Shown: piece after piece, positions 39,414 to 48,112 of the stretch
How the letters are laid out: each line of letters opens with the position of its first letter
Numbering within the stretch: the stretch's first letter is position 1
Assembly (NCBI RefSeq): GCF_005886535.1
Contig: NZ_PNDS01000034.1
Coordinates: forward strand, 1 to 64,000
Source of the DNA: Pseudoalteromonas sp. S2755
GTDB lineage: Bacteria > Pseudomonadota > Gammaproteobacteria > Enterobacterales > Alteromonadaceae
Direction: 5' to 3'
DNA length: 64,000 nt
Translations under genes and position numbers: made by a program
Notes under the pieces: generated by a model
The model's database searches: none
The model's input: only the letters and a program-made list of their open reading frames with translations
What the model was told of the DNA's origin: nothing

Positions 39414-40247
39414 TTGGAAAATAAGCATTTAGAGCAAAAAGAGTACGACCAATTTAGAACCTTTTTGGAGCAACAGTGCGGTATTGTGCTGGGTGACAAT
39501 AAATTGTACTTGGTCAAAAGTCGACTAGCTCCTCTGATGGCTCGCTTTGGTGTGGAAACACTTTCGTCCTTAGTAGCTAAAACACTCAGTCCCCATGAGC
39601 GGCAATTACGTGCCGCTGTGGTGGACGCGATGACAACGAATGAAACACTTTGGTTTAGGGATACTTATCCGTTTGAGCTAATTAAATCGAAAATCTTACC
39701 AGAGTTTAAAGACTTGAGACGTCCAGTTAAGATTTGGTCGGCGGCAAGTTCATCAGGACAAGAGCCATATTCAATCGCGATGTCTGCGAGTGAGTATGTG
39801 AGTAAAAGCCCTGGTGCGCTGAAAATGGGTGTGCAGATCGTCGGTACCGACATTTCTAACACTATGCTGGATATGTGTAAGAATGCGGAATATGACGCGC
39901 TAGCGTTGGCGCGAGGATTGTCGCCTGAGCGTAGAAAGAAGTTCTTTATGGATAGTGGCAATGGAATGGCTAAGGTCGTTGAACCGATCCGTAAAATGGT
40001 CAGCTTTAGACATTTAAACCTGCTAGATTCTTATGCATTGATGGGTAAATTTGATGTTATTTTCTGTCGTAACGTCCTGATCTACTTTTCACCTGAAGTG
40101 AAAGCCAAAATCATTTCGCAATTTGCTCAGTCGTTAAATCCTAATGGTTATTTGTTTTTAGGTGCGTCAGAATCGATGGCGGGTTTAAGTGACGACTTTA
40201 ATATGATCCGTTGTAATCCTGGGATTATCTATCAGAAAAAGACTTAA
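39414..40247 (+). CDS. cheR: Chemotaxis protein methyltransferase CheR
   Basis: CheR methylates glutamates of chemoreceptors using SAM. The 277 residues show the N-terminal helical domain (YDQFRTFLEQQCGIVLGDNKLYLVKSRL). The Rossmann-type domain follows with MTTNETLWFRD, IWSAASSSGQEPYSIAM, GTDIS and FDVIFCRNVLIYF. The start codon is TTG at 39414; no ATG is available near it and the family N-terminus begins here. It lies 15 bases after cheV. The sigma-54 promoter for flgB follows in the 280-base gap. Confidence 0.95.
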   Translation: MENKHLEQKEYDQFRTFLEQQCGIVLGDNKLYLVKSRLAPLMARFGVETLSSLVAKTLSPHERQLRAAVVDAMTTNETLWFRDTYPFELIKSKILPEFKDLRRPVKIWSAASSSGQEPYSIAMSASEYVSKSPGALKMGVQIVGTDISNTMLDMCKNAEYDALALARGLSPERRKKFFMDSGNGMAKVVEPIRKMVSFRHLNLLDSYALMGKFDVIFCRNVLIYFSPEVKAKIISQFAQSLNPNGYLFLGASESMAGLSDDFNMIRCNPGIIYQKKT

Positions 40248-40476
40248 TACTTACATATAGCGGCAGGGACGTTCGCTATAGTTAGGTATTGAATATTTGT
40301 ACGCAGTCGCAGTTCCAATGACTACTTTCGTCAACCTTGGATTTTCTAAGTTCAACCGCTGACTCTTCAGACGCTTCCTCTTATTTATTTCACTCCTCAA
40401 TACTGGCTCAAGTTTAATTATTCCAAAAATATAATTTAACACATTGAAATTTAATGAATAAATTGAATTTCAAAAC

Positions 40477-40492
40477 TGGCCTAAAGATTGCT
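40477..40492 (+). promoter_or_regulatory. Sigma-54 promoter of flgBCDE
   Basis: TGGCCTAAAGATTGCT: GG (40478-40479) and GC (40490-40491) 10 bases apart, with a good TTGC. The predicted start is about 25 bases before the flgB ATG. The rest of the 280-base gap (40248-40476) shows no other clear feature. Confidence 0.75.
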
Positions 40493-40527
40493 TTATCATA
40501 CTTGAGTCAATTTTTTGGAGTCAGATA

Positions 40528-40938
40528 ATGGCAATTAGTTTCGATAAAGCGTTGGGTATACATCAGCATACGATGCTGCTGCGCTCACAGCGCGCTGAAA
40601 TTCTAGCAAGCAATATCGCAAACGCAGACACTCCAGGATACAAAGCTAAAGATATTGATTTTGCCAGTGCCTTAAAAGCGGCAAAAACAATGCAAAGAAG
40701 CGGCAACGATATGGTTAGAACAGATGCAAAACACCTTAGTGGTGGTACCAAAATGAGTAACTCGTCTGAACTATATCGTTCGCCAAATCAAGCAGATACA
40801 GGTGATGGTAACTCGGTTGATATACAAGTGGAACGAAATTTGTATGTACAGAATGCATTAGAGTACCAAGCCAGTTTGCAATTTCTTGGTGGTAAGTTCA
40901 GTGGTCTTAAGAAGGCACTCGGCGGGCAAGGGGCATAA
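40528..40938 (+). CDS. flgB: Flagellar proximal rod protein FlgB
   Basis: A 136-residue rod protein. The N-terminal LRSQRAEILASNIANADTPGYKAKDIDF segment is the shared signature of flagellar rod and hook proteins, and the C-terminal helix contains ALEYQASLQFLG. FlgB forms the most proximal part of the rod in the periplasm, above the MS-ring. It starts the flgBCDE unit under a sigma-54 promoter, with TTTTGGAG before the ATG. The gap to flgC is 2 bases. Confidence 0.95.
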   Translation: MAISFDKALGIHQHTMLLRSQRAEILASNIANADTPGYKAKDIDFASALKAAKTMQRSGNDMVRTDAKHLSGGTKMSNSSELYRSPNQADTGDGNSVDIQVERNLYVQNALEYQASLQFLGGKFSGLKKALGGQGA

Positions 40939-40940
40939 TT

Positions 40941-41372
40941 ATGAGTTTATATAACGTTTTCGATATTGCGGGTTCAGGAATGAGTGCACAGAACGTGCGA
41001 CTAAATACCACCGCAAGTAATATCTCAAACGCAAACTCAGTGAGTTCTAGTCAAGATGATGTTTATCGCGCTAGACACCCTGTATTTGCCGCTGAACTTT
41101 CCAAAGCTGCAGCTTCCCAGAACAATGTTGCGGGATCTTCAGTTGGAGTAAAAGTCTTAGGTGTGGTTGAGAGCGACAAGCCGCTTCAAGTTGAATACAA
41201 CCCGAACCACCCAAGTGCAGACGCAAATGGCTACATTTATAAACCGAATGTGAATGTGGTAGAGGAGATGGCAAACATGATTTCTGCTTCTCGCTCTTAC
41301 CAAACCAATGTTCAAGTTGCAGATGCTGCAAAGCAAATGCTTAGTAAAACATTGCAACTAGGCCAGCGCTAA
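40941..41372 (+). CDS. flgC: Flagellar proximal rod protein FlgC
   Basis: A 143-residue rod protein, beginning YNVFDIAGSGMSAQNVRLNTTASNISNANSVSSSQ. It has PVFAAEL and the C-terminal VNVVEEMANMISASRSYQTNVQVADAAKQMLSKTL, both diagnostic for FlgC. It stacks on FlgB in the rod. It lies 2 bases from flgB and 17 bases from flgD, in one transcription unit. Length is normal. Confidence 0.95.
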   Translation: MSLYNVFDIAGSGMSAQNVRLNTTASNISNANSVSSSQDDVYRARHPVFAAELSKAAASQNNVAGSSVGVKVLGVVESDKPLQVEYNPNHPSADANGYIYKPNVNVVEEMANMISASRSYQTNVQVADAAKQMLSKTLQLGQR

Positions 41373-41389
41373 ATTGGGAGTAACAGCTG

Positions 41390-42073
41390 ATGAGTAATAA
41401 TGTAAATGCCACCTCTTCAACGGGTGTAGATTCACTCTACTGGGATAGGCAAAAACAGGCCGAGGAGAAAAAGCCCAGAGATGAGCTATCGCAAGAAGAT
41501 TTCTTCTCGCTGCTTACTCAACAGCTCTCTTTCCAAGATCCAAGTAAGCCTGCGGACAACGATCAAATGATCGCGCAGATGACAAGTTTTACCATGGCCG
41601 AGGGGATCTCAAAGTTAAATGAGAACTTTGACTCGTTAGCTGCATCGATGACTTCTAACTCGGCACTTCAAGCATCAACGCTGATTGGTAAAAAAGCATT
41701 ACTCGAATCAACGACGTTAGAACATGGTGACGATGCACTTACAAAAGGTTCTGTGATTGTACAAGAGCCAGTTCAGAATCTATCAGTCGGTATCTATGAT
41801 GAATCTGGAGCGATTGTTAAGACGCTTGAGTTTGGTGAGCAAAGTGTAGGCGCTGTGCGTTTTGAGTGGGATGGTAAGAATAAAGATGGCGAGATGATGC
41901 CCCCTGGTGAATATACCATAAAAGCGGAAGGTATGATTGAAGGTGAATATCAAACTTTACCGTCAGCCACATTTAGAAATATTGACAGTGTTAATGTTAA
42001 TGGTGCTAACGGCATCGTCATTAATACTAAAGAAGGCGCGGTGCGCTTAACTGATATTGCTGAAATAGCATAG
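41390..42073 (+). CDS. flgD: Flagellar hook cap protein FlgD
   Basis: A 227-residue protein. The N-terminal part, LSQEDFFSLLTQQLSFQDPSKPADNDQMIAQMTSFTMAEGISKLNENF, is the conserved FlgD core. The C-terminal half has the Tudor/Fn3-like cap domain with FEWDGKNKDGEMMPPGEYTIKAEG. FlgD forms the scaffold cap on which hook subunits assemble and is then discarded. GGGAG precedes the ATG. It is third in the flgBCDE unit. Confidence 0.95.
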   Translation: MSNNVNATSSTGVDSLYWDRQKQAEEKKPRDELSQEDFFSLLTQQLSFQDPSKPADNDQMIAQMTSFTMAEGISKLNENFDSLAASMTSNSALQASTLIGKKALLESTTLEHGDDALTKGSVIVQEPVQNLSVGIYDESGAIVKTLEFGEQSVGAVRFEWDGKNKDGEMMPPGEYTIKAEGMIEGEYQTLPSATFRNIDSVNVNGANGIVINTKEGAVRLTDIAEIA

Positions 42074-42114
42074 TAGTTTTAAAGAATTAACCTTAAGAAC
42101 TTAGAGGTGAGAGT

Positions 42115-43515
42115 ATGAGTTTCAATATAGCACTGACAGGTATTGCCGCCGCGCAAAAAGACTTGGACGTAACAGCAAACAACATTGCTAACGTAAACAC
42201 GACCGGTTTTAAAGAGTCTCGCGCAGAATTTGCTGACGTTTACGCGTCTTCGGTTTTTAGCTCAGGCAAAACGAAAAATGGTGATGGTGTACAAACTACC
42301 ATGGTTGCACAGCAGTTCCACCAAGGGTCACTAAAGTTTACGCAAAACTCGCTAGACTTGGCGATTGAGGGTGAAGGCTATTTTGCCATGTCAAACTCTC
42401 TGCAATCACAGGATTTTACGTATTCTCGAGCTGGTGCATTTAAATTAAATAAAGACAACTTTATCGTGAATGCAAAAGGTGACTACTTGCAAGGCTTCCC
42501 TGTTGATCCATCAACCGGTGATACAACGTCTTTGAGTTTGAGCACAACATCGCCAATTCAAATTCCAGATGCATCTGGTTCACCTCGAGCAACGTCGCAA
42601 ATCTATACTTCATTTAATCTAGATGCAACGGCGCAGCCTCCTACGATTGCGTTCGATCCTACGCAAAGTGCATCGTATAACTCAAGAACGGCAATTACGG
42701 TATATGACTCGTTGGGTGAGTCGCACACGTTACAACTGTTCTTTAGAAAAACAGCGGATAACCAATGGTCAACTTATGCAACAATGGACGATAAGCCATT
42801 TAACCACAATGCGCAGCAAATTGACCCAACCGCTACGCCACCTGTGCCATACACTCCAGTAAGCGTATTTCGTTTTGACGCAAGTGGTATTCCTTCACAA
42901 ACAGCGGATGATCCATCAGCTTCACCACTGACATTTAGTAACAATACGGGTACAACGTTTAACCCGCTTAGCCTTGCAGGTCCTCAAGATGCGGTCGATC
43001 CAACTATTGGTATGTCAAACTTGTTAGAAAACGGCGCAACCTTCCCGAATGATATTGTTGTTAACTGGCGTGATGAAGCAAACACGGCTCAGAAGTTACC
43101 GACACAATATTCATCAGGTCGATTTGAAGTGAAAGCGCTGGAACAAGACGGTGCAACCGTAGGTCGACTAGCTGGTATTGATATTGGTACTGATGGTAAA
43201 GTTGTGGCTTCATATACTAACGGCGACTCGACTTTCCTAGGGCAAGTCGCGCTCGTACGCTTCCCGAATTCTCAAGGCCTTCAGGCGATTGGTAATACTG
43301 AGTGGAAGAAGAGCCTATCTTCTGGTGAGCCACTTGCAGGTGAGCCAAACACAGGTACGCTTGGTGGTATTAGTTCATCTGCGTTAGAGCAATCGAATGT
43401 CAACCTCACAAACGAGTTAGTTGACCTTATCAGTGCTCAACGTAATTTCCAAGCGAACTCTCGAGCGCTTGAGGTTAACTCAACATTACAACAAAATATA
43501 TTACAGATCCGATAA
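42115..43515 (+). CDS. flgE: Flagellar hook protein FlgE
   Basis: A 466-residue hook subunit. The N-terminus SFNIALTGIAAAQKDLDVTANNIANVNTTGFKESRAEFADVY and the C-terminus SNVNLTNELVDLISAQRNFQANSRALEVNSTLQQNILQI form the conserved coiled D0/D1 domains. The variable middle forms the outer domains, with VYDSLGESHTLQLFF typical of FlgE. Length is similar to other polar-flagellum hooks. It ends the flgBCDE unit and is followed by a strong terminator. Confidence 0.96.
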   Translation: MSFNIALTGIAAAQKDLDVTANNIANVNTTGFKESRAEFADVYASSVFSSGKTKNGDGVQTTMVAQQFHQGSLKFTQNSLDLAIEGEGYFAMSNSLQSQDFTYSRAGAFKLNKDNFIVNAKGDYLQGFPVDPSTGDTTSLSLSTTSPIQIPDASGSPRATSQIYTSFNLDATAQPPTIAFDPTQSASYNSRTAITVYDSLGESHTLQLFFRKTADNQWSTYATMDDKPFNHNAQQIDPTATPPVPYTPVSVFRFDASGIPSQTADDPSASPLTFSNNTGTTFNPLSLAGPQDAVDPTIGMSNLLENGATFPNDIVVNWRDEANTAQKLPTQYSSGRFEVKALEQDGATVGRLAGIDIGTDGKVVASYTNGDSTFLGQVALVRFPNSQGLQAIGNTEWKKSLSSGEPLAGEPNTGTLGGISSSALEQSNVNLTNELVDLISAQRNFQANSRALEVNSTLQQNILQIR

Positions 43516-43530
43516 TATATTATGCCCTCC

Positions 43531-43558
43531 AAAGGCTGCTACAAAGGCAGCCTTTTTT
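43531..43558 (+). terminator. Terminator after flgE
   Basis: AAGGCTGC (43532-43539), a 7-base loop and GCAGCCTT (43547-43554), followed by T residues. It lies about 16 bases after the flgE stop and upstream of the flgF sigma-54 promoter. Confidence 0.88.
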
Positions 43559-43585
43559 ATGCCCGTCAAAAACATCTCATCACTT

Positions 43586-43601
43586 TGGCACTGTGTTTGC
43601 A
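43586..43601 (+). promoter_or_regulatory. Sigma-54 promoter of flgFGHI
   Basis: TGGCACTGTGTTTGCA matches the TGGCAC-N5-TTGC consensus exactly, with GG and GC 10 bases apart. The predicted transcript start is about 25 bases before flgF. Confidence 0.82.
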
Positions 43602-43638
43602 TTAACTAGATTAAGTTTGAATTTTATAGGTCATCGTC

Positions 43639-44403
43639 ATGGATAAAATGGTGTATATCGCAATGTCAGGCGCTAAGCAGAGCTTACGCGGTGTGGCACT
43701 CAAAGCGAATAACCTTGCTAATGCCAACACGACTGGCTTCAAAGCAGATTTTGCTCAAGCGCGTTCAATGCAGGCATTCGGAGAAGGATTACCCTCTCGG
43801 GTTTTTGCTATGCAAGAACGTCCTGGTACGAATATGACCGGTGGTGCAATCGTTGAAACTGGCCGTGAGCTTGATATTGCAGTAGATGATAAGTCGTGGA
43901 TCAGCGTCGTTGATGCGTCGGGTGAAGAAGCTTACACCAAAGTCGGCACGCTTAACATTCGTAATGACGGTGCGTTAGTCACAGCTCATGGGCGTCAACT
44001 TATTGGCGAAGGTGGACCTATTGTCTTGCCTATCCCCGTTGATAAAGTGGTGTTTAGTGACGATGGCTCTATTCAAGTGCGTCCACAGGGCGCCCCTGCC
44101 AACTTTCTTGAAGTGGTTGATAGGCTGAAAATTATTGAAGCAGATAATAGTAAACTACAGAAAGGCAATGACGGCCTGTATAGACCAAGAGAAGATAAGT
44201 TAGAAGACGGGATCTGTGGCTTTTGCGAAATATCTCCGACTGCAAAAGTGATGAGTGGCTTCTTAGAGATGTCCAACGTCAACCCCGTTCATGAGATGGT
44301 GGATATGATCAACCATCAAAGACAATTTGAAATGCAAATTAAGCTGATGAAAACAGCTGAAGAAATAGATGAGCGACACACTTCGCTCCTACGCATAGTT
44401 TAA
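43639..44403 (+). CDS. flgF: Flagellar proximal rod protein FlgF
   Basis: A 254-residue rod protein. It starts DKMVYIAMSGAKQSLRGVALKANNLANANTTGFKADF, and its C-terminus has MSGFLEMSNVNPVHEMVDMINHQRQFEMQIKLMKTAEE, both diagnostic. It begins the second hook-basal-body unit under its own sigma-54 promoter. flgG follows after 16 bases. Length is as usual for this family. Confidence 0.95.
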   Translation: MDKMVYIAMSGAKQSLRGVALKANNLANANTTGFKADFAQARSMQAFGEGLPSRVFAMQERPGTNMTGGAIVETGRELDIAVDDKSWISVVDASGEEAYTKVGTLNIRNDGALVTAHGRQLIGEGGPIVLPIPVDKVVFSDDGSIQVRPQGAPANFLEVVDRLKIIEADNSKLQKGNDGLYRPREDKLEDGICGFCEISPTAKVMSGFLEMSNVNPVHEMVDMINHQRQFEMQIKLMKTAEEIDERHTSLLRIV

Positions 44404-44419
44404 GAGTGAGGTAGAGATT

Positions 44420-45208
44420 ATGAATCCGGCATTGTGGATAAGTAAAACAGGCTTAGATGCTCAGCAAACTGATATTTCAGTTATTTCGAACAACTTGGCA
44501 AACGCCAGTACCGTCGGCTACAAAAAGAGTCGCGCGATATTCGAAGACTTACTGTATCAAAACATCAATCAGCCAGGTGGCCGCAGCTCTCAAGATACAG
44601 AACTACCATCGGGCTTAATGCTTGGTGCAGGTGCCAAAGTGGTTGCTAACCAAAAGAACTTTTCTCAAGGCAATATGTTAAGTACCGAAAACTCTTTGGA
44701 TTGGATGATCCAAGGTCCGGGCTTTTTTGAGATTCAGATGCCAGATGGTACAACCGCGTATTCAAGAAACGGTCAGTTCACGACGGATGAAGAAGGTCGA
44801 ATTGTTACCTCAGGTGCGGGTTTTCCAGTGTTACCTGAGATGAACGTACCCGACGATGCACAGTCAATTACTATTTCTCAAGATGGTGAAGTATCGGTGC
44901 GCGTTGCAGGACAAGCTGAAAACGTTGTTATCGGACAGTTGACGATCAGTGACTTTATTAATCCATCAGGTCTTGAACCGATTGGGCAGAACTTGTACAC
45001 AGAAACGGCGGTAAGTGGAGCACCTGTGCAAGGTAACCCAAGCGTTGAAGGTTTAGGTAAGATTGTGCAAGGCGCACTTGAAACGTCAAACGTTAACGTG
45101 ACCGAAGAACTTGTAAATCTAATCGAAACACAACGCGTTTATGAAATGAACTCAAAAGTGATTTCAACGGTAGATCAGATGCTGAGCTACATTAATCAAC
45201 AGCTGTAA
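44420..45208 (+). CDS. flgG: Flagellar distal rod protein FlgG
   Basis: A 262-residue distal rod protein. The N-terminus NPALWISKTGLDAQQTDISVISNNLANASTVGYKKSRAIFEDLLYQ and the C-terminus LETSNVNVTEELVNLIETQRVYEMNSKVISTVDQML are diagnostic for FlgG. It forms the drive shaft through the P- and L-rings. Length is as in E. coli. It lies between flgF and flgH with gaps of 16 bases on both sides. Confidence 0.96.
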   Translation: MNPALWISKTGLDAQQTDISVISNNLANASTVGYKKSRAIFEDLLYQNINQPGGRSSQDTELPSGLMLGAGAKVVANQKNFSQGNMLSTENSLDWMIQGPGFFEIQMPDGTTAYSRNGQFTTDEEGRIVTSGAGFPVLPEMNVPDDAQSITISQDGEVSVRVAGQAENVVIGQLTISDFINPSGLEPIGQNLYTETAVSGAPVQGNPSVEGLGKIVQGALETSNVNVTEELVNLIETQRVYEMNSKVISTVDQMLSYINQQL

Positions 45209-45224
45209 TTGGGTAGGGGGTATT

Positions 45225-45908
45225 ATGCGTGCATTATATTTAGCCATCGTAACGGTCGCTGCATTATCTGGATGTAGTACAACACAAAATAAAAATGTGG
45301 TGCGTGACGATCCGTATTATGCACCTATCTATCCCGAGGATAATCAAGCCCAAATGGTAGCAACAGGGTCATTGTTTAATACGCAGTTTTCCAATGATCT
45401 TTATGCGGATAAAAAAGCGTTGAGAGTCGGTGATATTATCACCATCGTACTCAGAGAAACGACTCAGGCAACCAAAGCTGCAAATTCTGAGCTGGATAAA
45501 TCCAGTGATTCGAGCCTAGATCCTGTGATTGGTCTAGGTGGCAACGCCATTAATATCGGAAAAGAAGCAATTCAGTTTGGTGCTAAATCTAGCTCTTCTT
45601 TTTCTGGTGACTCGAAGTCTAATCAGTCCAACAGCTTATTTGGTAATATTTCAGTTAATGTCACCCGAGTATTGCCTAACGGTAATTTAGTGATCCGCGG
45701 CGAGAAGTGGTTAACCCTTAACACCGGCGAGGAATTTATTCGCTTAGAAGGGTTAGTAAGGCCTCAGGATGTAACGGCAGATAACACGGTTGAGTCCAAT
45801 CGAGTGGCAAATGCCAGAATTCAATATTCGGGTAAAGGCGATCAACAAGAAGTACAAAGTGCAGGTTGGTTAACGAGTTTCTTTATGAGCGCGCTGATGC
45901 CGTTTTAA
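45225..45908 (+). CDS. flgH: Flagellar L-ring lipoprotein FlgH
   Basis: A 227-residue outer-membrane lipoprotein (lipobox LSGC, Cys17). The conserved core reads [29 protein letters not shown], then [35 protein letters not shown] and the terminal [14 protein letters not shown]. FlgH polymerises into the L-ring bushing. Its acylation depends on Lgt, encoded at 23424-24236. It is 10 bases before flgI. Confidence 0.96.
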   Translation: MRALYLAIVTVAALSGCSTTQNKNVVRDDPYYAPIYPEDNQAQMVATGSLFNTQFSNDLYADKKALRVGDIITIVLRETTQATKAANSELDKSSDSSLDPVIGLGGNAINIGKEAIQFGAKSSSSFSGDSKSNQSNSLFGNISVNVTRVLPNGNLVIRGEKWLTLNTGEEFIRLEGLVRPQDVTADNTVESNRVANARIQYSGKGDQQEVQSAGWLTSFFMSALMPF

Positions 45909-45918
45909 GGTGCTGAAA

Positions 45919-47028
45919 ATGAACAATATGCTTAAGAATATTTTGCTTATCGGTGCGGCCATTACGTTGGTTGGTTTTTCTTCTTTGGCTTCTGCTGAGC
46001 GAGTTAAAGACGTCAGTATGGTTGAAGGTGTTCGTTCAAACCAACTGGTTGGCTACGGCCTAGTTGTAGGCTTGCCTGGTACCGGTGAGCAAACCAGATT
46101 TACCGAGCAAAGCTTTAAAGCGATGTTGAATAGCTTTGGGATCACGATGCCCGCAAGCTTAAAGCCAAAAATTAAAAATGTCGCGGCTGTTGCAGTTCAC
46201 GCTGACTTGCCACCTTTTGTTAAACCCGGCCAAACTATTGACGTTACTGTGTCATCTATTGGTAGTGCTGGTAGCTTACGAGGCGGCACGTTACTTCAGA
46301 CCTTTCTTAAAGGGGTTGATGGTAATGTATATGCAATCGCGCAAGGTAGTTTGATTGTTGGTGGTTTGGGCGCCGATGGTGCTGATGGGAGTCGAGTTGT
46401 GATCAACACCCCGACTGTAGGCCGCGTGGCAAATGGCGCGACAGTGGAGCGAGCGGTACCAAGTCCGTTTACTCAGGGTGATTACATCACCTTTAACTTG
46501 AATAGACCTGATTTTACGACCGCAAAACGCTTGGCCGACACTATCAATGGTCTTGTTGGACCAAACAGTGCTAAACCTATGGATGCAGCTTCAGTTCGAG
46601 TAATTGCACCAAGAGATCCGTCTCAGCGCGTTGCTTACTTGTCTACGCTAGAGAACCTTGAATTCAAACCAGCGGATACCGCCGCGAAGATCATCGTTAA
46701 CTCGCGCACTGGCACTATCGTTATCGGCAAAAATGTCAAGTTACAGCCTGCGGCAATTACTCACGGTGGCCTTACCGTAACAATAGCTGAGCAGCAAAAT
46801 GTGTCACAACCTAATGCACTGGCGAATGGCGAAACAACAGTGACGCAGCAAAGCATTATTGATGTAAACCAGGATGACTCTCGAGCGTTTGTGTTTGACC
46901 CAGGCGTGAGCCTTGATGACTTGGTTAGGGCAATTAACCAGGTTGGCGCAGCACCTGGCGATTTAATGGCGATCCTTGAAGCGCTAAAAGAAGCAGGCGC
47001 GATAAATGGTCAATTAGTCGTCATTTGA
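45919..47028 (+). CDS. flgI: Flagellar P-ring protein FlgI
   Basis: A 369-residue periplasmic ring protein with a signal peptide (cleavage near ASA). [48 protein letters not shown] and the C-terminal [22 protein letters not shown] are diagnostic. The ATG at 45919 (TAAGG 8 bases before) is preferred to an in-frame GTG at 45910. It depends on FlgA for assembly. A terminator follows, then a separate sigma-54 promoter for flgJ. Confidence 0.96.
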   Translation: MNNMLKNILLIGAAITLVGFSSLASAERVKDVSMVEGVRSNQLVGYGLVVGLPGTGEQTRFTEQSFKAMLNSFGITMPASLKPKIKNVAAVAVHADLPPFVKPGQTIDVTVSSIGSAGSLRGGTLLQTFLKGVDGNVYAIAQGSLIVGGLGADGADGSRVVINTPTVGRVANGATVERAVPSPFTQGDYITFNLNRPDFTTAKRLADTINGLVGPNSAKPMDAASVRVIAPRDPSQRVAYLSTLENLEFKPADTAAKIIVNSRTGTIVIGKNVKLQPAAITHGGLTVTIAEQQNVSQPNALANGETTVTQQSIIDVNQDDSRAFVFDPGVSLDDLVRAINQVGAAPGDLMAILEALKEAGAINGQLVVI

Positions 47029-47052
47029 TGTTCCATTATTAATCAACTAGTT

Positions 47053-47079
47053 AGCCCCACAGTTGTGGGGCTTTTTTTT
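47053..47079 (+). terminator. Terminator after flgI
   Basis: AGCCCCAC (47053-47060), loop AGTT, GTGGGGCT (47065-47072), followed by seven more T residues. Confidence 0.92.
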
Positions 47080-47094
47080 GGCTCGGATTTTGCA
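47079..47094 (+). promoter_or_regulatory. Sigma-54 promoter of flgJKL
   Basis: TGGCTCGGATTTTGCA: GG (47080-47081) and GC (47092-47093) 10 bases apart, good TTGC. It directly abuts the T-run of the flgI terminator and lies about 43 bases before flgJ. Confidence 0.75.
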
Positions 47095-47136
47095 TTTCTA
47101 TTTGTATAGTTATTAACGTCAAACAGTGCTGAGTGT

Positions 47137-48111
47137 ATGAACACCGACCAATTGAAAAATCAAAGCTTTTTTGACCTAGGAAACCTTGATTCGATCCGTA
47201 AAGAGGCGCTGAAAGGTGCTGGCGATCAAGGTGCCTCAGATCAGGCATTGAAGAAGGCGGCACAACAGTTTGAGTCTATCTTTACGCAAATGTTGTTACA
47301 AAGTATGCGTAAAGCGAATGAGGCGTTAGAGGATAAAGACAGTCCATTTAACTCTAGTGGTGTCAAATTTTTTGAAGAAATGCATGATCAGCAACTTTCG
47401 ATGCACTTATCTGAGCAGGGCAGCTTAGGACTTGCAGATCTGATTGTGCAGCAGTTGTCTCCAAATTCTGAAAAGTATAAGCCTGCCTCAGTAATGAGAG
47501 CTGACGGCGATATTTCCTTTAAAAAACAGGTGACAGCGAGTGAGAGTGTGAATAAACCCGAACCGCATGCTGTCAAAGTAAAGGCGGATACCTCAAGCGA
47601 TGAACAAACAGGTTTTAGTTCTCCTGAGGAATTCGTCGACAGAATATGGGAATACGCTCAAAGTGCTGCGAAAAAGCTTGGCTTGAACCCTGCGGTAATG
47701 GTTGCACAAGCTGCACTGGAAACCGGTTGGGGTAAACACATCATCAGCAAAAAAGATGGTAGTAGCAGTTTTAACCTATTCAATATCAAAGCGGATAGCC
47801 GCTGGAGTGGTGAAAGCGCCAGAAAATCGACACTTGAATTTGAGCAAGGGGTTCCGGTGCAAAAGCAAGCTGATTTCCGTGCTTACAAGTCGCTAGAACA
47901 AAGCTTTGATGATTATGTCAGTTTTCTAAAAGGTAATCCGAGATACGAGCAAGCCTTAAATAAGGCTGGTGATAGTCATGCTTATTTAAGTGAGCTTCAA
48001 AATGCAGGCTATGCGACCGATCCGAATTATGCCAACAAAATTAAGTCAGTTTTAAAGCGTATTGATGTATCCGATTTCTTATCCGGTGCGCTAACAAAGG
48101 GAGTCAGATGA
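47137..48111 (+). CDS. flgJ: Flagellar rod assembly protein and peptidoglycan hydrolase FlgJ
   Basis: A 324-residue two-domain protein. The N-terminal rod-cap domain has ALKKAAQQFESIFTQMLLQSMRKAN and SGVKFFEEMHDQQLSMHLSEQ. The C-terminal glucosaminidase/muramidase domain has LNPAVMVAQAALETGWGKHI (with the likely catalytic Glu), SSSFNLFNIKAD and FRAYKSLEQSFDDYVSFL. It opens the wall for the rod. It is slightly longer than Salmonella FlgJ because of the linker. It is followed 1 base later by flgK, so translation is probably coupled. Confidence 0.95.
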   Translation: MNTDQLKNQSFFDLGNLDSIRKEALKGAGDQGASDQALKKAAQQFESIFTQMLLQSMRKANEALEDKDSPFNSSGVKFFEEMHDQQLSMHLSEQGSLGLADLIVQQLSPNSEKYKPASVMRADGDISFKKQVTASESVNKPEPHAVKVKADTSSDEQTGFSSPEEFVDRIWEYAQSAAKKLGLNPAVMVAQAALETGWGKHIISKKDGSSSFNLFNIKADSRWSGESARKSTLEFEQGVPVQKQADFRAYKSLEQSFDDYVSFLKGNPRYEQALNKAGDSHAYLSELQNAGYATDPNYANKIKSVLKRIDVSDFLSGALTKGVR

Positions 48112-48112
48112 G

